Positions 8,779-17,715 of a stretch of 64,000 bases of DNA are shown here, in pieces. The stretch's first letter is position 1. Each line of letters begins with the position of its first letter. The position numbers and the translations under genes are program-made. The stretch is from Sphingomonas carotinifaciens (GTDB lineage Bacteria; Pseudomonadota; Alphaproteobacteria; Sphingomonadales; Sphingomonadaceae), in contig NZ_WSUT01000007.1 in the NCBI RefSeq assembly GCF_009789535.1, forward strand, positions 1 to 64,000. The letters are read 5' to 3'. Under the pieces are notes generated by a model. That model was not told the origin of the DNA and did not search any database. It saw only the letters and a list, made by a program, of their open reading frames with translations.

Positions 8779-11120
8779 AAGGCGATCTCCATCGAAAACA
8801 GCAGCCGGTCGCTCGCCGGACCGACCGAAACACGGGCCTTCGGGTCGGGACGCCGCCAGCGATCGCCCTGCCAGATGCGGAACATGCGTGGTTCGGGCAC
8901 GACACGAACCACGGCGGTTTCCCCGGCGGCCAAACGGACCTTCGCAAAACCGACCAGCGCGAATTCGGGATCGTGGCGATAGAGTTGCACGACCTCGCTG
9001 GCCGCCCGCGTCCCGACGTTGCGCAGGGTGAGCAGCACGTCTGCGCCATCGGCAACCGCATCGATCCATTCGAACCGGCCATAGCCCTGCCCCGCGCCGA
9101 AGGCGTAGAGCGGCATGCATTCGCGCGAGACCAGTCCGCGATAGCCGACCAGCACGTCGTCGTCGTACCGCAGGTCGCCCGCCGCATCGGGCTGCAACGC
9201 CAATGCCGGATAGTCGCCTTCGCTGCGTGCGAGCGTTACGGGCAACCGTCCGCCCGGTTCGGTGTCGCCCGCCAGGACGGCCGCCAGCGCCGGGCCATAT
9301 CCCTCGCCCGGATACCAGGCGGAGAGCAGCGCCGATGCGCGTCCGCCCCAGCTTGCGTCGAAGGCATGGCCGATATTGGCGACGATCGCGACATGCGGAT
9401 TGGCGGCACAGACCGCCTCGATCAGCGCGACCTGATCCGCCGCCAGCGCGGTATCGGCGCGGTCCTTACTCTCGACGCTCGAATCGGAGGTTTCGCCGAC
9501 CATCAGGATCACCGCGTCGGCGGATTTTGCTGCATCGACCGCACGTGCGAGCATCGCCGCCGCGCTGTCGGGAGTACGGATGCCGTACCACAGACCATGC
9601 ACCCGCGCGCCGTCATAGGTGAACTCGACCTCGACCAGCACCCGCTGGCCAGCAACCAGTTGCACCTCAACACTGTCCGCATCGCCGCGCTTCAGCGACC
9701 CCATGACGTCGGACGCCGCCATGCGTTCGGCATGGTCGTGGACGACGCGGCCATCGACCCGCATCCTCACCGCGCCGGTCGCGCCAACATAGAAACAATG
9801 CGCACCGTCCGCCGCAGCGGTGAACCAGCCGCTGGCACGCACGCCGGCAGGCCGATCGAACACCCCTTCGTCATGGACGCCGACGAACCACACCAGCGAA
9901 TTGGTGTCGCGGACCTCGGTAAAGATCGGATCGCCGGTCAGGTCGGTGTCGGCGAAATAGTCGACGGTCATGCCGCGATCGGTGCCACCTAGCGGCGCGA
10001 CCGGCATCGATGGCAGGCGCGGTTGCGGATCGACACCCGGTTCATAGACGATTGTCGCATCGCCATAACGCGCACGAATCGCATCGAGCGGGCGCGCCGC
10101 ATCGGGCGACAGCGCGATCTTGGCAAAGGTGCCACCCTGATAGCAGGGCGAGGCGGCATTGGGGCCGATCACCGCGATGCGGGCATGTCGTCCCGGTACC
10201 AGCGGTAACAAATCGCCTTCGTTGCGCAGCAGGACCATGCCGGCCGCCGCCGCCTCGACCAGCAGGGCGTCGGCATCCTCGATCGGCGGCGTCTTGGCAC
10301 CCGACCAGCGCCGGGCTGCTTTTGCCACGCGATCGGCGGCGTCCGCGAGCCGGTCGGCGGATACTTCGCCACGTTCGACCGCGCCGACCGCCTTCGCACC
10401 GACGAACCGGGCCGGCCCCGGCATTTCTAAGTCGAGGCCGCCGTTCAGGCTGCCCGCGGTCGAATGGGTGCCGAACCAGTCGCTGATGAACGGGCCATCA
10501 AAACCCCATTCCTGCTTCACGATTGTCGAGATATGATCGTGTTCGGCGCACCAGCTACCGTTGACCCGGTTATAGGCGGTCAGCATCGCTCCCGCCCCTG
10601 CTGCCGCGCACAGTTCGAAAGGTAACAGGTAGATTTCGCGCAGCGCGCGTTCGCCGACCATCGCATTCATCCGGTCGCGATCGGTTTCGCTGTCGTTGCA
10701 GACCAGATGCTTCACGCAGGCACCGGTCCCGGTCGATTGCAGTCCGCGCGTCCAGGCCGCACCGGCCAAACCGGTCAGCAGCGGGTCTTCGGAAAAATAT
10801 TCGAACGCGCGTCCGGCGAGCGGGCTGCGCGCCAGATTGACGTTGGGGGCGAGCACCATGTCGACGCCGCAACGCACCGCCTCCCCGCCGACCAACGCCC
10901 CGACCCGCTCGATCAGCGACAGGTCGAAGCTTGCCCCCAGTGCGGTGGCGCAAGGCGACAACCGGGCGACATCGCGTTCGTCCACGCGCCCGCTGGCGAT
11001 ACCCATCGGTCCGTCGCTCAGATGCAGCGAAGGAATGTCGGCGGCGGGAATGGCGACGGTGCGCCACATCGATGCACCGGCGGTCAAGCTGGCCTGTTCA
11101 GCAATGGCCAGCGCGGTCAC
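8775..11120 (-). CDS. GH3 family beta-glucosidase with PA14 insert
   Basis: The 781-residue protein shows the GH3 order: N-terminal TIM-barrel domain with KHLVCNDSETDR and the nucleophile motif FISDWFG, then the alpha/beta sandwich (AAAGMVLLRNEGDLLPL, IAVIGPNA). A PA14-like insert (about residues 400-545, MTVDYFADTDLTG...WYGIRTP) and a fibronectin-type III end (VLLTLRNVGTRAASEVVQLY) follow. It would hydrolyse beta-glucosides, removing O-linked sugars. I chose the GTG at 11120, which overlaps the FMN reductase stop (GTGA), because homology begins there; the upstream in-frame Met lies inside the reductase gene. No signal peptide is evident. Confidence 0.9.
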   Translation of the reverse strand: MTALAIAEQASLTAGASMWRTVAIPAADIPSLHLSDGPMGIASGRVDERDVARLSPCATALGASFDLSLIERVGALVGGEAVRCGVDMVLAPNVNLARSPLAGRAFEYFSEDPLLTGLAGAAWTRGLQSTGTGACVKHLVCNDSETDRDRMNAMVGERALREIYLLPFELCAAAGAGAMLTAYNRVNGSWCAEHDHISTIVKQEWGFDGPFISDWFGTHSTAGSLNGGLDLEMPGPARFVGAKAVGAVERGEVSADRLADAADRVAKAARRWSGAKTPPIEDADALLVEAAAAGMVLLRNEGDLLPLVPGRHARIAVIGPNAASPCYQGGTFAKIALSPDAARPLDAIRARYGDATIVYEPGVDPQPRLPSMPVAPLGGTDRGMTVDYFADTDLTGDPIFTEVRDTNSLVWFVGVHDEGVFDRPAGVRASGWFTAAADGAHCFYVGATGAVRMRVDGRVVHDHAERMAASDVMGSLKRGDADSVEVQLVAGQRVLVEVEFTYDGARVHGLWYGIRTPDSAAAMLARAVDAAKSADAVILMVGETSDSSVESKDRADTALAADQVALIEAVCAANPHVAIVANIGHAFDASWGGRASALLSAWYPGEGYGPALAAVLAGDTEPGGRLPVTLARSEGDYPALALQPDAAGDLRYDDDVLVGYRGLVSRECMPLYAFGAGQGYGRFEWIDAVADGADVLLTLRNVGTRAASEVVQLYRHDPEFALVGFAKVRLAAGETAVVRVVPEPRMFRIWQGDRWRRPDPKARVSVGPASDRLLFSMEIAL

Positions 11121-11683
11121 GCGATCGGCTCCAGACGGAATGCCATGATTTGACGCGCCATGACGGCAATCTGTCCGGCGATGGCGGTATCGGCCAGTTC
11201 GCCTTCGCTGCCGAACGGCTTTTGCGCGATCGAATTGATCGCGATGCCCGCCGGCGTCGGCCAGCCCCGCATCGCATGGACGATGCCGCGTAGCGCAGCC
11301 AGCGTGACGCCGCCCGCCTGCCATCCCGCCGCCGATACGATCAGCCCGACCGGCATCCCGTCGAAATAGACGCGTTCGTCGCTGCGCAGATCCTCCAATA
11401 GGTCGATCGCGTTCTTGACCACACCCGACACGCCACCGTGATAACCGGGCGTGCCGATCACCAACCCGTCGGCCTCACGCAGCGCGGCGACGAATGCCGC
11501 CTGCTCAGAAGTTCGCTCGGGCCGTTCGGGATTGAAGTGCGGCAATGCGGCGAGTGCCGGGCCGTCGAACATCGTCGTCCGCGCGCCCAGCCCTTCGCAA
11601 TCGGTCAGCACCGCCCGCACGAGCATTTCGCTCGACGATCGCGGGCGGAAGGTGCCACCGATTCCAACGATGTGTCGTGCCAT
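11117..11683 (-). CDS. NAD(P)H-dependent FMN reductase
   Basis: The 188-residue protein has the flavodoxin-like NADPH-FMN reductase fold. It begins MARHIVGIGGTFRPRSSS (phosphate-binding loop), then DGLVIGTPGYHGGVSGVVKNAIDLL, the conserved flavin-binding block, and GLIVSAAGWQAGGVTL. It supplies reduced FMN to a partner monooxygenase, here most likely the luciferase-like protein encoded 4 bases upstream. The start at 11683 follows the monooxygenase stop directly; an earlier in-frame Met lies inside that gene. Confidence 0.88.
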   Translation of the reverse strand: MARHIVGIGGTFRPRSSSEMLVRAVLTDCEGLGARTTMFDGPALAALPHFNPERPERTSEQAAFVAALREADGLVIGTPGYHGGVSGVVKNAIDLLEDLRSDERVYFDGMPVGLIVSAAGWQAGGVTLAALRGIVHAMRGWPTPAGIAINSIAQKPFGSEGELADTAIAGQIAVMARQIMAFRLEPIA

Positions 11684-11687
11684 CGCC

Positions 11688-12791
11688 TCAAGCCTTCCGG
11701 AACGCGGGCATGACCTTTTCCGACAGCAGCCGGAGCGTCTGGTCGCCCAGCCGCAGCCGTTCATCGGTCAACGGCCCGGTGGTCGTGCCGCACAGGATGT
11801 TGCCGATGCCCAGTTCCTCGTAGGGCTTGAGATGTTCAACCACCGTTTCGGGCGAGCCGTACAGGCACCATGTCCCGATCCAGTCTTCGGTCAGCGCGTT
11901 GGGCGTCCGGTCGGTCTTCTTGTTGGCGTCGGTGGATTCGGCGCGGGCATTGAATGCCGCCTCGCGTTCGATCGCGTCCTGATACGCGCGCAGGATCGCC
12001 ATCATCTCGTCGCGGGCCTGTTCGTCGCTGTCGGCGACATGGACGAGCTGATAGGTGTGCGTCGTCCAGTCGAGCGCGCGGGCGATCTTGTCGGCGCTAT
12101 GCCCCGCCTCCTCCAGCATCGTGCGATAGATGCCGAAGAATTTGGCAACATGGGTCATCGGTTCGGTCCCGCCGATCTTGGGCGGGGTGAAAGCCGGGAT
12201 GAAGGCCGGCCAAGCATTTTCGGCGGCACGTCGTGCGCTCGATTCCTTCATCGCCACCGGCATCAGCCGGGCATGCCCCTCGCTGTACGGGGCGGGCGCG
12301 ATGCGTTGCAGGACGCGGCCCTGATGCGGACCATTGTCGATCTCGACCGCCGGGTCGTTCATCGTCTTGGCCCAGAGCTGCTCGGCGAGCGCCAAGTTCT
12401 TTTCCGAGATCGCGCCGGCATCGCGATAGTCTACGCCGAAGCCGATCATCTCCTCGGGCGTGGTACCCGAACCGACGCCGACCAGCAGCTTGCCGTCGGT
12501 CAACTGGTCGAGGATGTTGATCCGTTCGACGAAGCGTACCGGGTGATGCAGCGGCACCGACGTCACCGAAAAGCCGAAATGCATGTGTGGGAACTTGGCC
12601 GCCAAATACGATGCGAACATGTAACTGTCGCTGGCGATCGGCATATATCCGTTGAAATGATGGTCCGGCAGGAACAAGGCATCGAAGCCCAGCGCCGCAG
12701 CGCGTTCGGCATGGTTGGTCAGGTTGTGGATGAGCGCGCGGTCCTGCTCCGGCGCCATCGAACGTGCATTGAGGAACACCGAGAAACGCAT
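11688..12791 (-). CDS. Luciferase-like (LLM class) flavin-dependent monooxygenase
   Basis: The 367-residue protein has the bacterial luciferase-like TIM-barrel pattern: MRFSVFLNARS, GFDALFLPDHHFNGYMP, HPVRFVERINILDQLTDGK and LLVGVGSGTTPEEMIGFG. The C-terminus has WCLYGSPETVVEHLKPYEELGI. Such enzymes use reduced FMN and O2 to hydroxylate or oxidatively cleave substrates, so pairing with the adjacent FMN reductase fits a two-component system. It is the first gene of its operon, with an operator palindrome about 75-90 bases upstream shared with the divergent TetR gene. Hydroxylating the aglycone to a catechol before ring cleavage would be a logical role (inference). Confidence 0.88.
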   Translation of the reverse strand: MRFSVFLNARSMAPEQDRALIHNLTNHAERAAALGFDALFLPDHHFNGYMPIASDSYMFASYLAAKFPHMHFGFSVTSVPLHHPVRFVERINILDQLTDGKLLVGVGSGTTPEEMIGFGVDYRDAGAISEKNLALAEQLWAKTMNDPAVEIDNGPHQGRVLQRIAPAPYSEGHARLMPVAMKESSARRAAENAWPAFIPAFTPPKIGGTEPMTHVAKFFGIYRTMLEEAGHSADKIARALDWTTHTYQLVHVADSDEQARDEMMAILRAYQDAIEREAAFNARAESTDANKKTDRTPNALTEDWIGTWCLYGSPETVVEHLKPYEELGIGNILCGTTTGPLTDERLRLGDQTLRLLSEKVMPAFRKA

Positions 12792-12866
12792 CCGACCTCT
12801 CCCTTTTCGCGCCCGGTTATCCCGGTGCGCGGTTGCCGCCCGTTGCCGAGAGGACTAAACTGAAAT

Positions 12867-12882
12867 TAGAACTGCTATTCTG
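12867..12882. promoter_or_regulatory. Palindromic operator copy B (between LLM operon and TetR gene)
   Basis: TAGAAC-TGCT-ATTCTG has the same half-sites and 4-base spacer as the other copies, here in the divergent promoter region between the LLM monooxygenase (start 12791) and the TetR gene (start 12914). The position suits autoregulation plus control of the LLM operon. Confidence 0.7.
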
Positions 12883-12913
12883 ATATGCTTCCGATCCGGG
12901 GGCTGTCAATGGG

Positions 12914-13588
12914 GTGCCGATGGATATCGAAACGATCATGGCGAAGGCGCGCGTGCCGCAGCAGGGCCGCAGCAAGGCCAGCTTCGAGCGAATGCTGGCC
13001 ACCGCCGAGGAACTGATGACGCAGCGGGGTTCCGACGAATTCACGCTGAACGAGGTGGCGAAGCACGGGAAGGTTTCGATCGGATCGATCTACTGCCGGT
13101 TCGATAGCAAGGACGATCTGGTCCATGTCGTGCAGCTGCGCGTGCTGGAGCGAGTCGATACCGACATGCTGGCGGCGATCGCGGGAGTGCAGGAACGTGG
13201 CGGCGACTTGATCGACAAGGTCCATGATCTGGTCCAGTCGATTGCCGACGTACTGCGCCGCTATGCCGAGGTGATGCGCCCGCTGATGCTGCGGGCGAGC
13301 GGCGATCCCGTCATCGCATCGATCGGCAAGCGCAGCTATTCGCGGACCAGCGAAGCGGTGATCGACGCGTTGCTGACCTGCGAACGGGAGATACGCCACC
13401 CCAATCCGCGCCATGCCGCCGATGCCGGGTTCCGCATCGTCTATGCCGCGATCGCCCGCTATCTGGGGTTCGGTTCGTCGCTCGACGCCGCCGGTGAAGG
13501 CGACTGGAATCAGTTGAAGAATGACCTCGGCGACATGCTCGCGGCCTATCTGGCGACCGCGCCGAAGGGAAACCGCCAGCCCGCTTGA
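12914..13588 (+). CDS. TetR/AcrR family transcriptional regulator of the catabolic cluster
   Basis: The 224-residue protein has an N-terminal TetR helix-turn-helix (QGRSKASFERMLATAEEL; FTLNEVAKHGKVSIGSIY; RFDSKDDLVHVV) and a longer alpha-helical ligand domain. GTG at 12914 or ATG at 12920 could be the start. It is divergent from the LLM operon and precedes the oxidoreductase operon. Four matching palindromes lie around it (12867) and upstream of the other cluster units (8251, 13612, 20409), which makes it the obvious local regulator, probably a repressor relieved by a glycoside or aglycone. Confidence 0.88.
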   Translation: MPMDIETIMAKARVPQQGRSKASFERMLATAEELMTQRGSDEFTLNEVAKHGKVSIGSIYCRFDSKDDLVHVVQLRVLERVDTDMLAAIAGVQERGGDLIDKVHDLVQSIADVLRRYAEVMRPLMLRASGDPVIASIGKRSYSRTSEAVIDALLTCEREIRHPNPRHAADAGFRIVYAAIARYLGFGSSLDAAGEGDWNQLKNDLGDMLAAYLATAPKGNRQPA

Positions 13589-13611
13589 CAACGCCCCCCA
13601 TCCACGTTCAA

Positions 13612-13631
13612 ATCAGAATAACAATTCTGAT
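13612..13631. promoter_or_regulatory. Palindromic operator copy C (oxidoreductase operon)
   Basis: ATCAGAAT-AACA-ATTCTGAT is a perfect 8-bp inverted repeat with a 4-base spacer, the best of the four copies. It lies 43-62 bases upstream of the small subunit gene at 13674 and just after the TetR gene stop. Confidence 0.75.
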
Positions 13632-13673
13632 AAGTGCCGCATTAGCCGGCGCGTAAATAAGGATGAGGGCGTC

Positions 13674-14303
13674 ATGGCCGAGAAGGGCTGGACCCGGCGC
13701 GACACTCTGGTCGGGGCTGCGCTGTTCGCACTGGTGGTCGGGATCCCGGTCGCGGCGGTGCGGATGACCGACACCGGCGAAGCGGTGACCGACCGGCAAC
13801 GCGCGATATTGCGCGAAGCGGCGCAAGTGGTGATCCCGCGCACCGCCACGCCCGGGGCCGGCGATATCGGCGCGCATGATTTCGTCATCCTCGCGCTTGC
13901 CCATGGCCTCGACGGGACGCGCGCGCCCGCGGCCGGCGCGGCGCTGCCGGCAACGGTTGCGCGGCATCTGCGGGGTGACGGGACGCTCGATTATCTCGAT
14001 TGGCTCGAATGGCAGCTCGACACGCGGTCGCAGGGCGATTTCCTGCGCGCCGCACCGGCGCGGCGGCAGGCGGCGCTGGGCGCCGTCGATGCCGAAGCCT
14101 TTGCGCCGACCGATCGGGATGCCACCGAATCACCGTGGAAGAAGCTGAAGGCGCTGATCCTGACCGCCTATTACACCTCCGAAACCGGCGGCTCGCGCGA
14201 GCTGCAATATGAGCTGGTCCCCGGAAAATGGGAACCGGACCTCCCCTTTGTTCCCGGCAGTCGCGCATGGTCTAGCGACTGGACCGCGGTGGAGTTCAGC
14301 TGA
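13674..14303 (+). CDS. Gluconate 2-dehydrogenase subunit 3-like small subunit of a membrane/periplasmic oxidoreductase
   Basis: The 209-residue protein begins with a Tat-like signal anchor (MAEKGWTRRDTLVGAALFALVVGIP). It continues with features of the gluconate 2-dehydrogenase subunit 3 family (DRQRAILREAAQVVIPRT, GAHDFVILALA, LKALILTAYYTSETG). Such small subunits partner with GMC flavoproteins and help their export. The next gene is exactly that, with a one-base stop/start overlap at 14303. The start was chosen at the Met of the Tat signal with GAGG upstream; the longer frame runs into the TetR gene. It probably forms a sugar C3-dehydrogenase with the GMC protein. Confidence 0.85.
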   Translation: MAEKGWTRRDTLVGAALFALVVGIPVAAVRMTDTGEAVTDRQRAILREAAQVVIPRTATPGAGDIGAHDFVILALAHGLDGTRAPAAGAALPATVARHLRGDGTLDYLDWLEWQLDTRSQGDFLRAAPARRQAALGAVDAEAFAPTDRDATESPWKKLKALILTAYYTSETGGSRELQYELVPGKWEPDLPFVPGSRAWSSDWTAVEFS

Positions 14304-15997
14304 TGAGCGATACGATGTTCGATGCGATCGTGGTCGGGTCGGGAATTACCGGCGGTTGGGCGGCCAAGGAGCTGACCGAGGCCGGGCTGAAGGTCCTGAT
14401 GCTCGAACGCGGCCCCATGATCGAGCATGGCGCGGGCTATGTGAACGAGACCAAGGCACCGTGGGATTTGGAGTTTCGGGGGCTGGGCGACGCCGCGCTG
14501 TACGAGACCGACTATGCGGTCCAGCGCAAGAACCGCCACTTCACCGAATTCACCCAGGACCGGTTCGTCAACGATCGCAAAAATCCGTACACGACCGAGG
14601 GCGATACCCAGTTCAACTGGTGGCGCAGCCATGGGCTGGGCGGACGATCGCTGTCCTGGGGGCGGCAATGCTATCGCTGGTCGGATTATGACTTCGACGC
14701 CAATCGCCGCGACGGGCACGGCACCGACTGGCCGATCCGCTATGTCGATATCGCTCCCTGGTACGACAAGGTCGAGGAGTTCGTCGGCGTGGCGGGCATG
14801 GCAGAGGGGCTGCCACAACTCCCCGACGGCCGCTTCCTGCCGCCGATGGCGCTGAACCCGGTCGAAGAGCACATGCGGTCGGTGATTGCGGAACGCTGGC
14901 CCGGGCGGCGGCTGACGATCGGGCGCAACGCGAACCTGACCGAGGCCAAGCCCGATCAGGGCCGCGCGGCATGCCAGTACCGGTCGATCTGTCCGCGCGG
15001 TTGTTCCTATGGAGCCTATTTCTCGACGCAGAGCGCGACGCTTCCGGCCGCGCAGAAGACCGGCAACCTGACGCTCGTCACCGATACCGCGGTCGAGGCG
15101 ATCGAGCATGATCCCGCCACCGGCCGCGCGACCGGCGTCCGCTTCATCGATACTAAGAGCGGCGAGCGCAAGCGCGCCAAGGCGCGGATCATGTTCCTGA
15201 ATGCGGGCTCGTTCAACAGCGTCGGCGTGCTGCTGCGATCGGCGACCGAAGCCAACCCGAACGGTCTCGGCAATTCGAGCGGCGTGCTCGGCACCCATAT
15301 CATGGACCATGCGCAGACCGTCGCCGGCATCGCGATCATGCCGGGGTTCGAGGGGCACACCTATTTCGGCAATCGCCCGACCGGCGTGGTCATACCCCGC
15401 TTCCGCAACCTCGACACGATCGACGGCAAGGGGCATTCGCGCGGCTTTTCCTATCAGGGTGGGGCGTTCCGTGCGGCCTGGACGCGGGGCAAGCGCGATG
15501 CCGGCATCGGCACCGACTATAAGGACGGGCTGCGCGAGCCGGGTCCGTGGCGGATGGTGCTGGTCGCCTTTGCCGATTCGATCCCGCGGGCGACCAACCG
15601 CATCACGCTCGACCCGACCGTGAAGGACTCGATCGGTCTGTCCGCGCTGCGCATCGCGTTCGAGCATGGTGCCGAGGAACGCGCCGCGCTGGCCGATGCC
15701 AAGGCGGAGGCTGCGGCTATGCTGACCGCCGCCGGCGGCCATGTCATCATGGGTCTCGACCAGCCCAGCCCCGGCGGCTCCGCGATCCATGAGATGGGCG
15801 GCGCGCGGATGGGGCATGATCCGCGAACCAGCGTGCTGAACAAATGGAGCCAGGCGCATGACGTCGCCAACCTGTTCGTCACCGACGGCGCACAGATGTC
15901 GTCCTCGGCCTGCCAGAACCCGTCGCTGACCTACATGGCGCTGACCGCGCGCGCCTGTGCCACGGCAGTGTCGATGCTGAAGGAAGGCGCGCTCTGA
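14303..15997 (+). CDS. GMC-family FAD-dependent oxidoreductase (candidate glycoside 3-dehydrogenase)
   Basis: The 564-residue protein has the FAD-binding Rossmann motif VVGSGITGGWAAKEL near the N-terminus and the GMC C-terminal block (GGSAIHEMGGARMG, then NLFVTDGAQMSSSACQNPSLT) with the conserved His and Asn. The CPRGCSYGAYF motif near the middle is shared with glucoside 3-dehydrogenase/gluconate dehydrogenase large subunits. Known C-glycoside pathways begin by oxidising the sugar at C3 with such an enzyme before the C-C bond is cleaved. The adjacent small subunit and the downstream deglycosidase genes support that role here. Confidence 0.88.
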   Translation: MSDTMFDAIVVGSGITGGWAAKELTEAGLKVLMLERGPMIEHGAGYVNETKAPWDLEFRGLGDAALYETDYAVQRKNRHFTEFTQDRFVNDRKNPYTTEGDTQFNWWRSHGLGGRSLSWGRQCYRWSDYDFDANRRDGHGTDWPIRYVDIAPWYDKVEEFVGVAGMAEGLPQLPDGRFLPPMALNPVEEHMRSVIAERWPGRRLTIGRNANLTEAKPDQGRAACQYRSICPRGCSYGAYFSTQSATLPAAQKTGNLTLVTDTAVEAIEHDPATGRATGVRFIDTKSGERKRAKARIMFLNAGSFNSVGVLLRSATEANPNGLGNSSGVLGTHIMDHAQTVAGIAIMPGFEGHTYFGNRPTGVVIPRFRNLDTIDGKGHSRGFSYQGGAFRAAWTRGKRDAGIGTDYKDGLREPGPWRMVLVAFADSIPRATNRITLDPTVKDSIGLSALRIAFEHGAEERAALADAKAEAAAMLTAAGGHVIMGLDQPSPGGSAIHEMGGARMGHDPRTSVLNKWSQAHDVANLFVTDGAQMSSSACQNPSLTYMALTARACATAVSMLKEGAL

Positions 15998-16137
15998 TTC
16001 CAGTCTGCTAGCGGGCACATCCCGCCAGGTGCCGCAGGAGCGGCGCCGCCCGGAGTGAATGACCATGTACCGTGCCGCCTGTATCGAAAGGCCGTTCGTT
16101 GCCGACCGCCACCGCAACGCGCCGGGGGTCTGACGTC

Positions 16138-17463
16138 ATGGTGGGGGTACGGGACACGCTTCCCGCCGAGTTGCCGCCGCTCCGGGGGTCGGCGAAGCTT
16201 GCTTATGGGTTAGGCGACTTCGGGTTCGGTCTGTCGTGGAACATGGTGGGCGCGTTCCTGCTGTTCTTCTACACCGATGTCGCACTGTTGCCCGCGGCCG
16301 CAGTCGGCACGCTGCTGCTGGTATCCCGACTGGCCGATGCGGCGATCGATCCGGTAATTGGGATACTGGTCGACCGGACACGTGGGCACAGTGGGCGCGC
16401 ACGGCCGTGGTTCAAATGGGGTGCGGTCCCGTTCGGGCTGTTGTGCGCCGCGACCTTCTGGATGCCGCCGCTGGGCGAAAATGGCCGGCTTCTCTGGGCG
16501 ATCGCGACCTTCGCCGCGCTCGGCATCCTGTTTTCGGCGATCAACATTCCCTACGGCGCGCTGCTGCCGATGATGACCAACCGCAATGGGGAACGACTGA
16601 CGCTCGGCAGCTTGCGCGCCGCCGGCACCGCGATCTCGGTCATCGTCGCGACGGCGGCGACCATGCCGCTGGTAGGGGCATTGGGTGGTGGCGATCAGCG
16701 GCTCGGGTTCCTGATCGTTGGCGGGCTGTTCGGCCTCGTCACCACGCTGACGACGCTCAACCTGTTGCGCTGCCCCGAACAAGTCCATGCCGTCGAACCG
16801 CCGAGCCGACAGGCGATCTGGCCGCAGGTACGCGCGATGTTGGCCAACCGGGCGTGGAACACGGTGTTCCTGTTCGCGCTGCTCAATTTCGTCCGCTTCG
16901 GCGCCGTGCTCGCGATCACGCCATTCTTTGCGATCAACGTACTCGGCAAACCGTGGATGATCTCGATCCTGCTGCCCGCGGTATCAGGCACGCTGCTGAT
17001 CGGATCGGTCATCGCCCCGCCCTATTTCAAGCACCTGGGCATGCGTCGCGGCAATCTAATCGCGCTGCTGGCGGCGTTGCCGCTGTTCGCCGCGTTGCCG
17101 CTGGTCGAAGGATCCACCGCCGGTTTCCTGACGCTCTACCTGCTGGGATCGGTGCTGCTGAGCATCACCATGACCGCGATCTTCGCCATGGCAGCCGAGG
17201 CGATCGAATATCACGAACAGCTGACCGGCACCCGCAACGAGGGACTGTTGTCCTCGGGCATCAGCCTGTCGACCAAGATCGGCATGGCGGTCGGCGGTGC
17301 GCTGGTGGCGTTCGGCCTCGCCAGCATTGGCTATGCGCCGGGCAAGGGCGGCGCCGAGGTCGTGTCCGGCCTGCGCTGGTTGTATTACGCACCGATCGTC
17401 GCATGCCTGGTCGCGCAGATGGCGGTGATCGCACGCTATCCGGCGATCGTGCGGCCCGGCTGA
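16138..17463 (+). CDS. MFS sugar/glycoside transporter, GPH (MelB-like) type
   Basis: The protein of about 441 residues has twelve predicted membrane segments and begins LAYGLGDFGFGLSWNMVGAFLLFFYTD, the signature of the glycoside-pentoside-hexuronide family. RTRGHSGRARPWFKWG in the loop after helix 2 is also typical. It should import a glycoside across the inner membrane by cation symport. The start was placed at MVGVRDT (16138); an earlier in-frame Met at 16072 is possible. It follows the GMC gene by 140 bases and ends before a strong bidirectional terminator. Confidence 0.87.
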   Translation: MVGVRDTLPAELPPLRGSAKLAYGLGDFGFGLSWNMVGAFLLFFYTDVALLPAAAVGTLLLVSRLADAAIDPVIGILVDRTRGHSGRARPWFKWGAVPFGLLCAATFWMPPLGENGRLLWAIATFAALGILFSAINIPYGALLPMMTNRNGERLTLGSLRAAGTAISVIVATAATMPLVGALGGGDQRLGFLIVGGLFGLVTTLTTLNLLRCPEQVHAVEPPSRQAIWPQVRAMLANRAWNTVFLFALLNFVRFGAVLAITPFFAINVLGKPWMISILLPAVSGTLLIGSVIAPPYFKHLGMRRGNLIALLAALPLFAALPLVEGSTAGFLTLYLLGSVLLSITMTAIFAMAAEAIEYHEQLTGTRNEGLLSSGISLSTKIGMAVGGALVAFGLASIGYAPGKGGAEVVSGLRWLYYAPIVACLVAQMAVIARYPAIVRPG

Positions 17464-17514
17464 GCGAGAGCGGCGGTATAAGGGCGGTGCCCCGCTCGGA
17501 CGCCCCCTTCTGCC

Positions 17515-17620
17515 GTCACCCTGGACATGTTCCAGGGTTCACTGCTCGGCGAGCGATGCGGAAGAAGCTCCAGCGACACCGAACGCGGCATGGTGGACTT
17601 CCGAACAAGTCCGGGGTGAC
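17515..17620. repeat. Inverted pair of REP-like intergenic repeats
   Basis: GTCACCCTGGACATGTTCCA at 17515 is matched in inverted orientation by GAACAAGTCCGGGGTGAC ending at 17620. GTCACCCCGGACTTG-like palindromic units are, to my knowledge, common between genes in sphingomonad genomes. The pair sits between the transporter stop and the terminator, in an otherwise empty stretch. Confidence 0.5.
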
Positions 17621-17658
17621 AAAGATGTGCGCGGATCAATGCTTTTCGTACCGGAACC

Positions 17659-17698
17659 AAAAAGGGGGCGGTGTCCCGTCGGACACCGCCCCCTTTTT
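17659..17698. terminator. Strong bidirectional intrinsic terminator
   Basis: AAAAA-GGGGGCGGTGTCC-CGTC-GGACACCGCCCCC-TTTTT: a 13-bp perfect GC-rich stem with a tetraloop, flanked by A and T runs on either side. It sits exactly between the convergent transporter gene (+) and the deglycosidase beta gene (-), so it can end both transcripts. Confidence 0.92.
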
Positions 17699-17715
17699 CT
17701 CCGAACCGAGACCCG

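Noticed and set aside
14171..16117. Very long reverse-strand frame opposite the GMC oxidoreductase
   Set aside because: The GMC protein on the forward strand has all family motifs; the reverse frame has none and only mirrors its codon bias.
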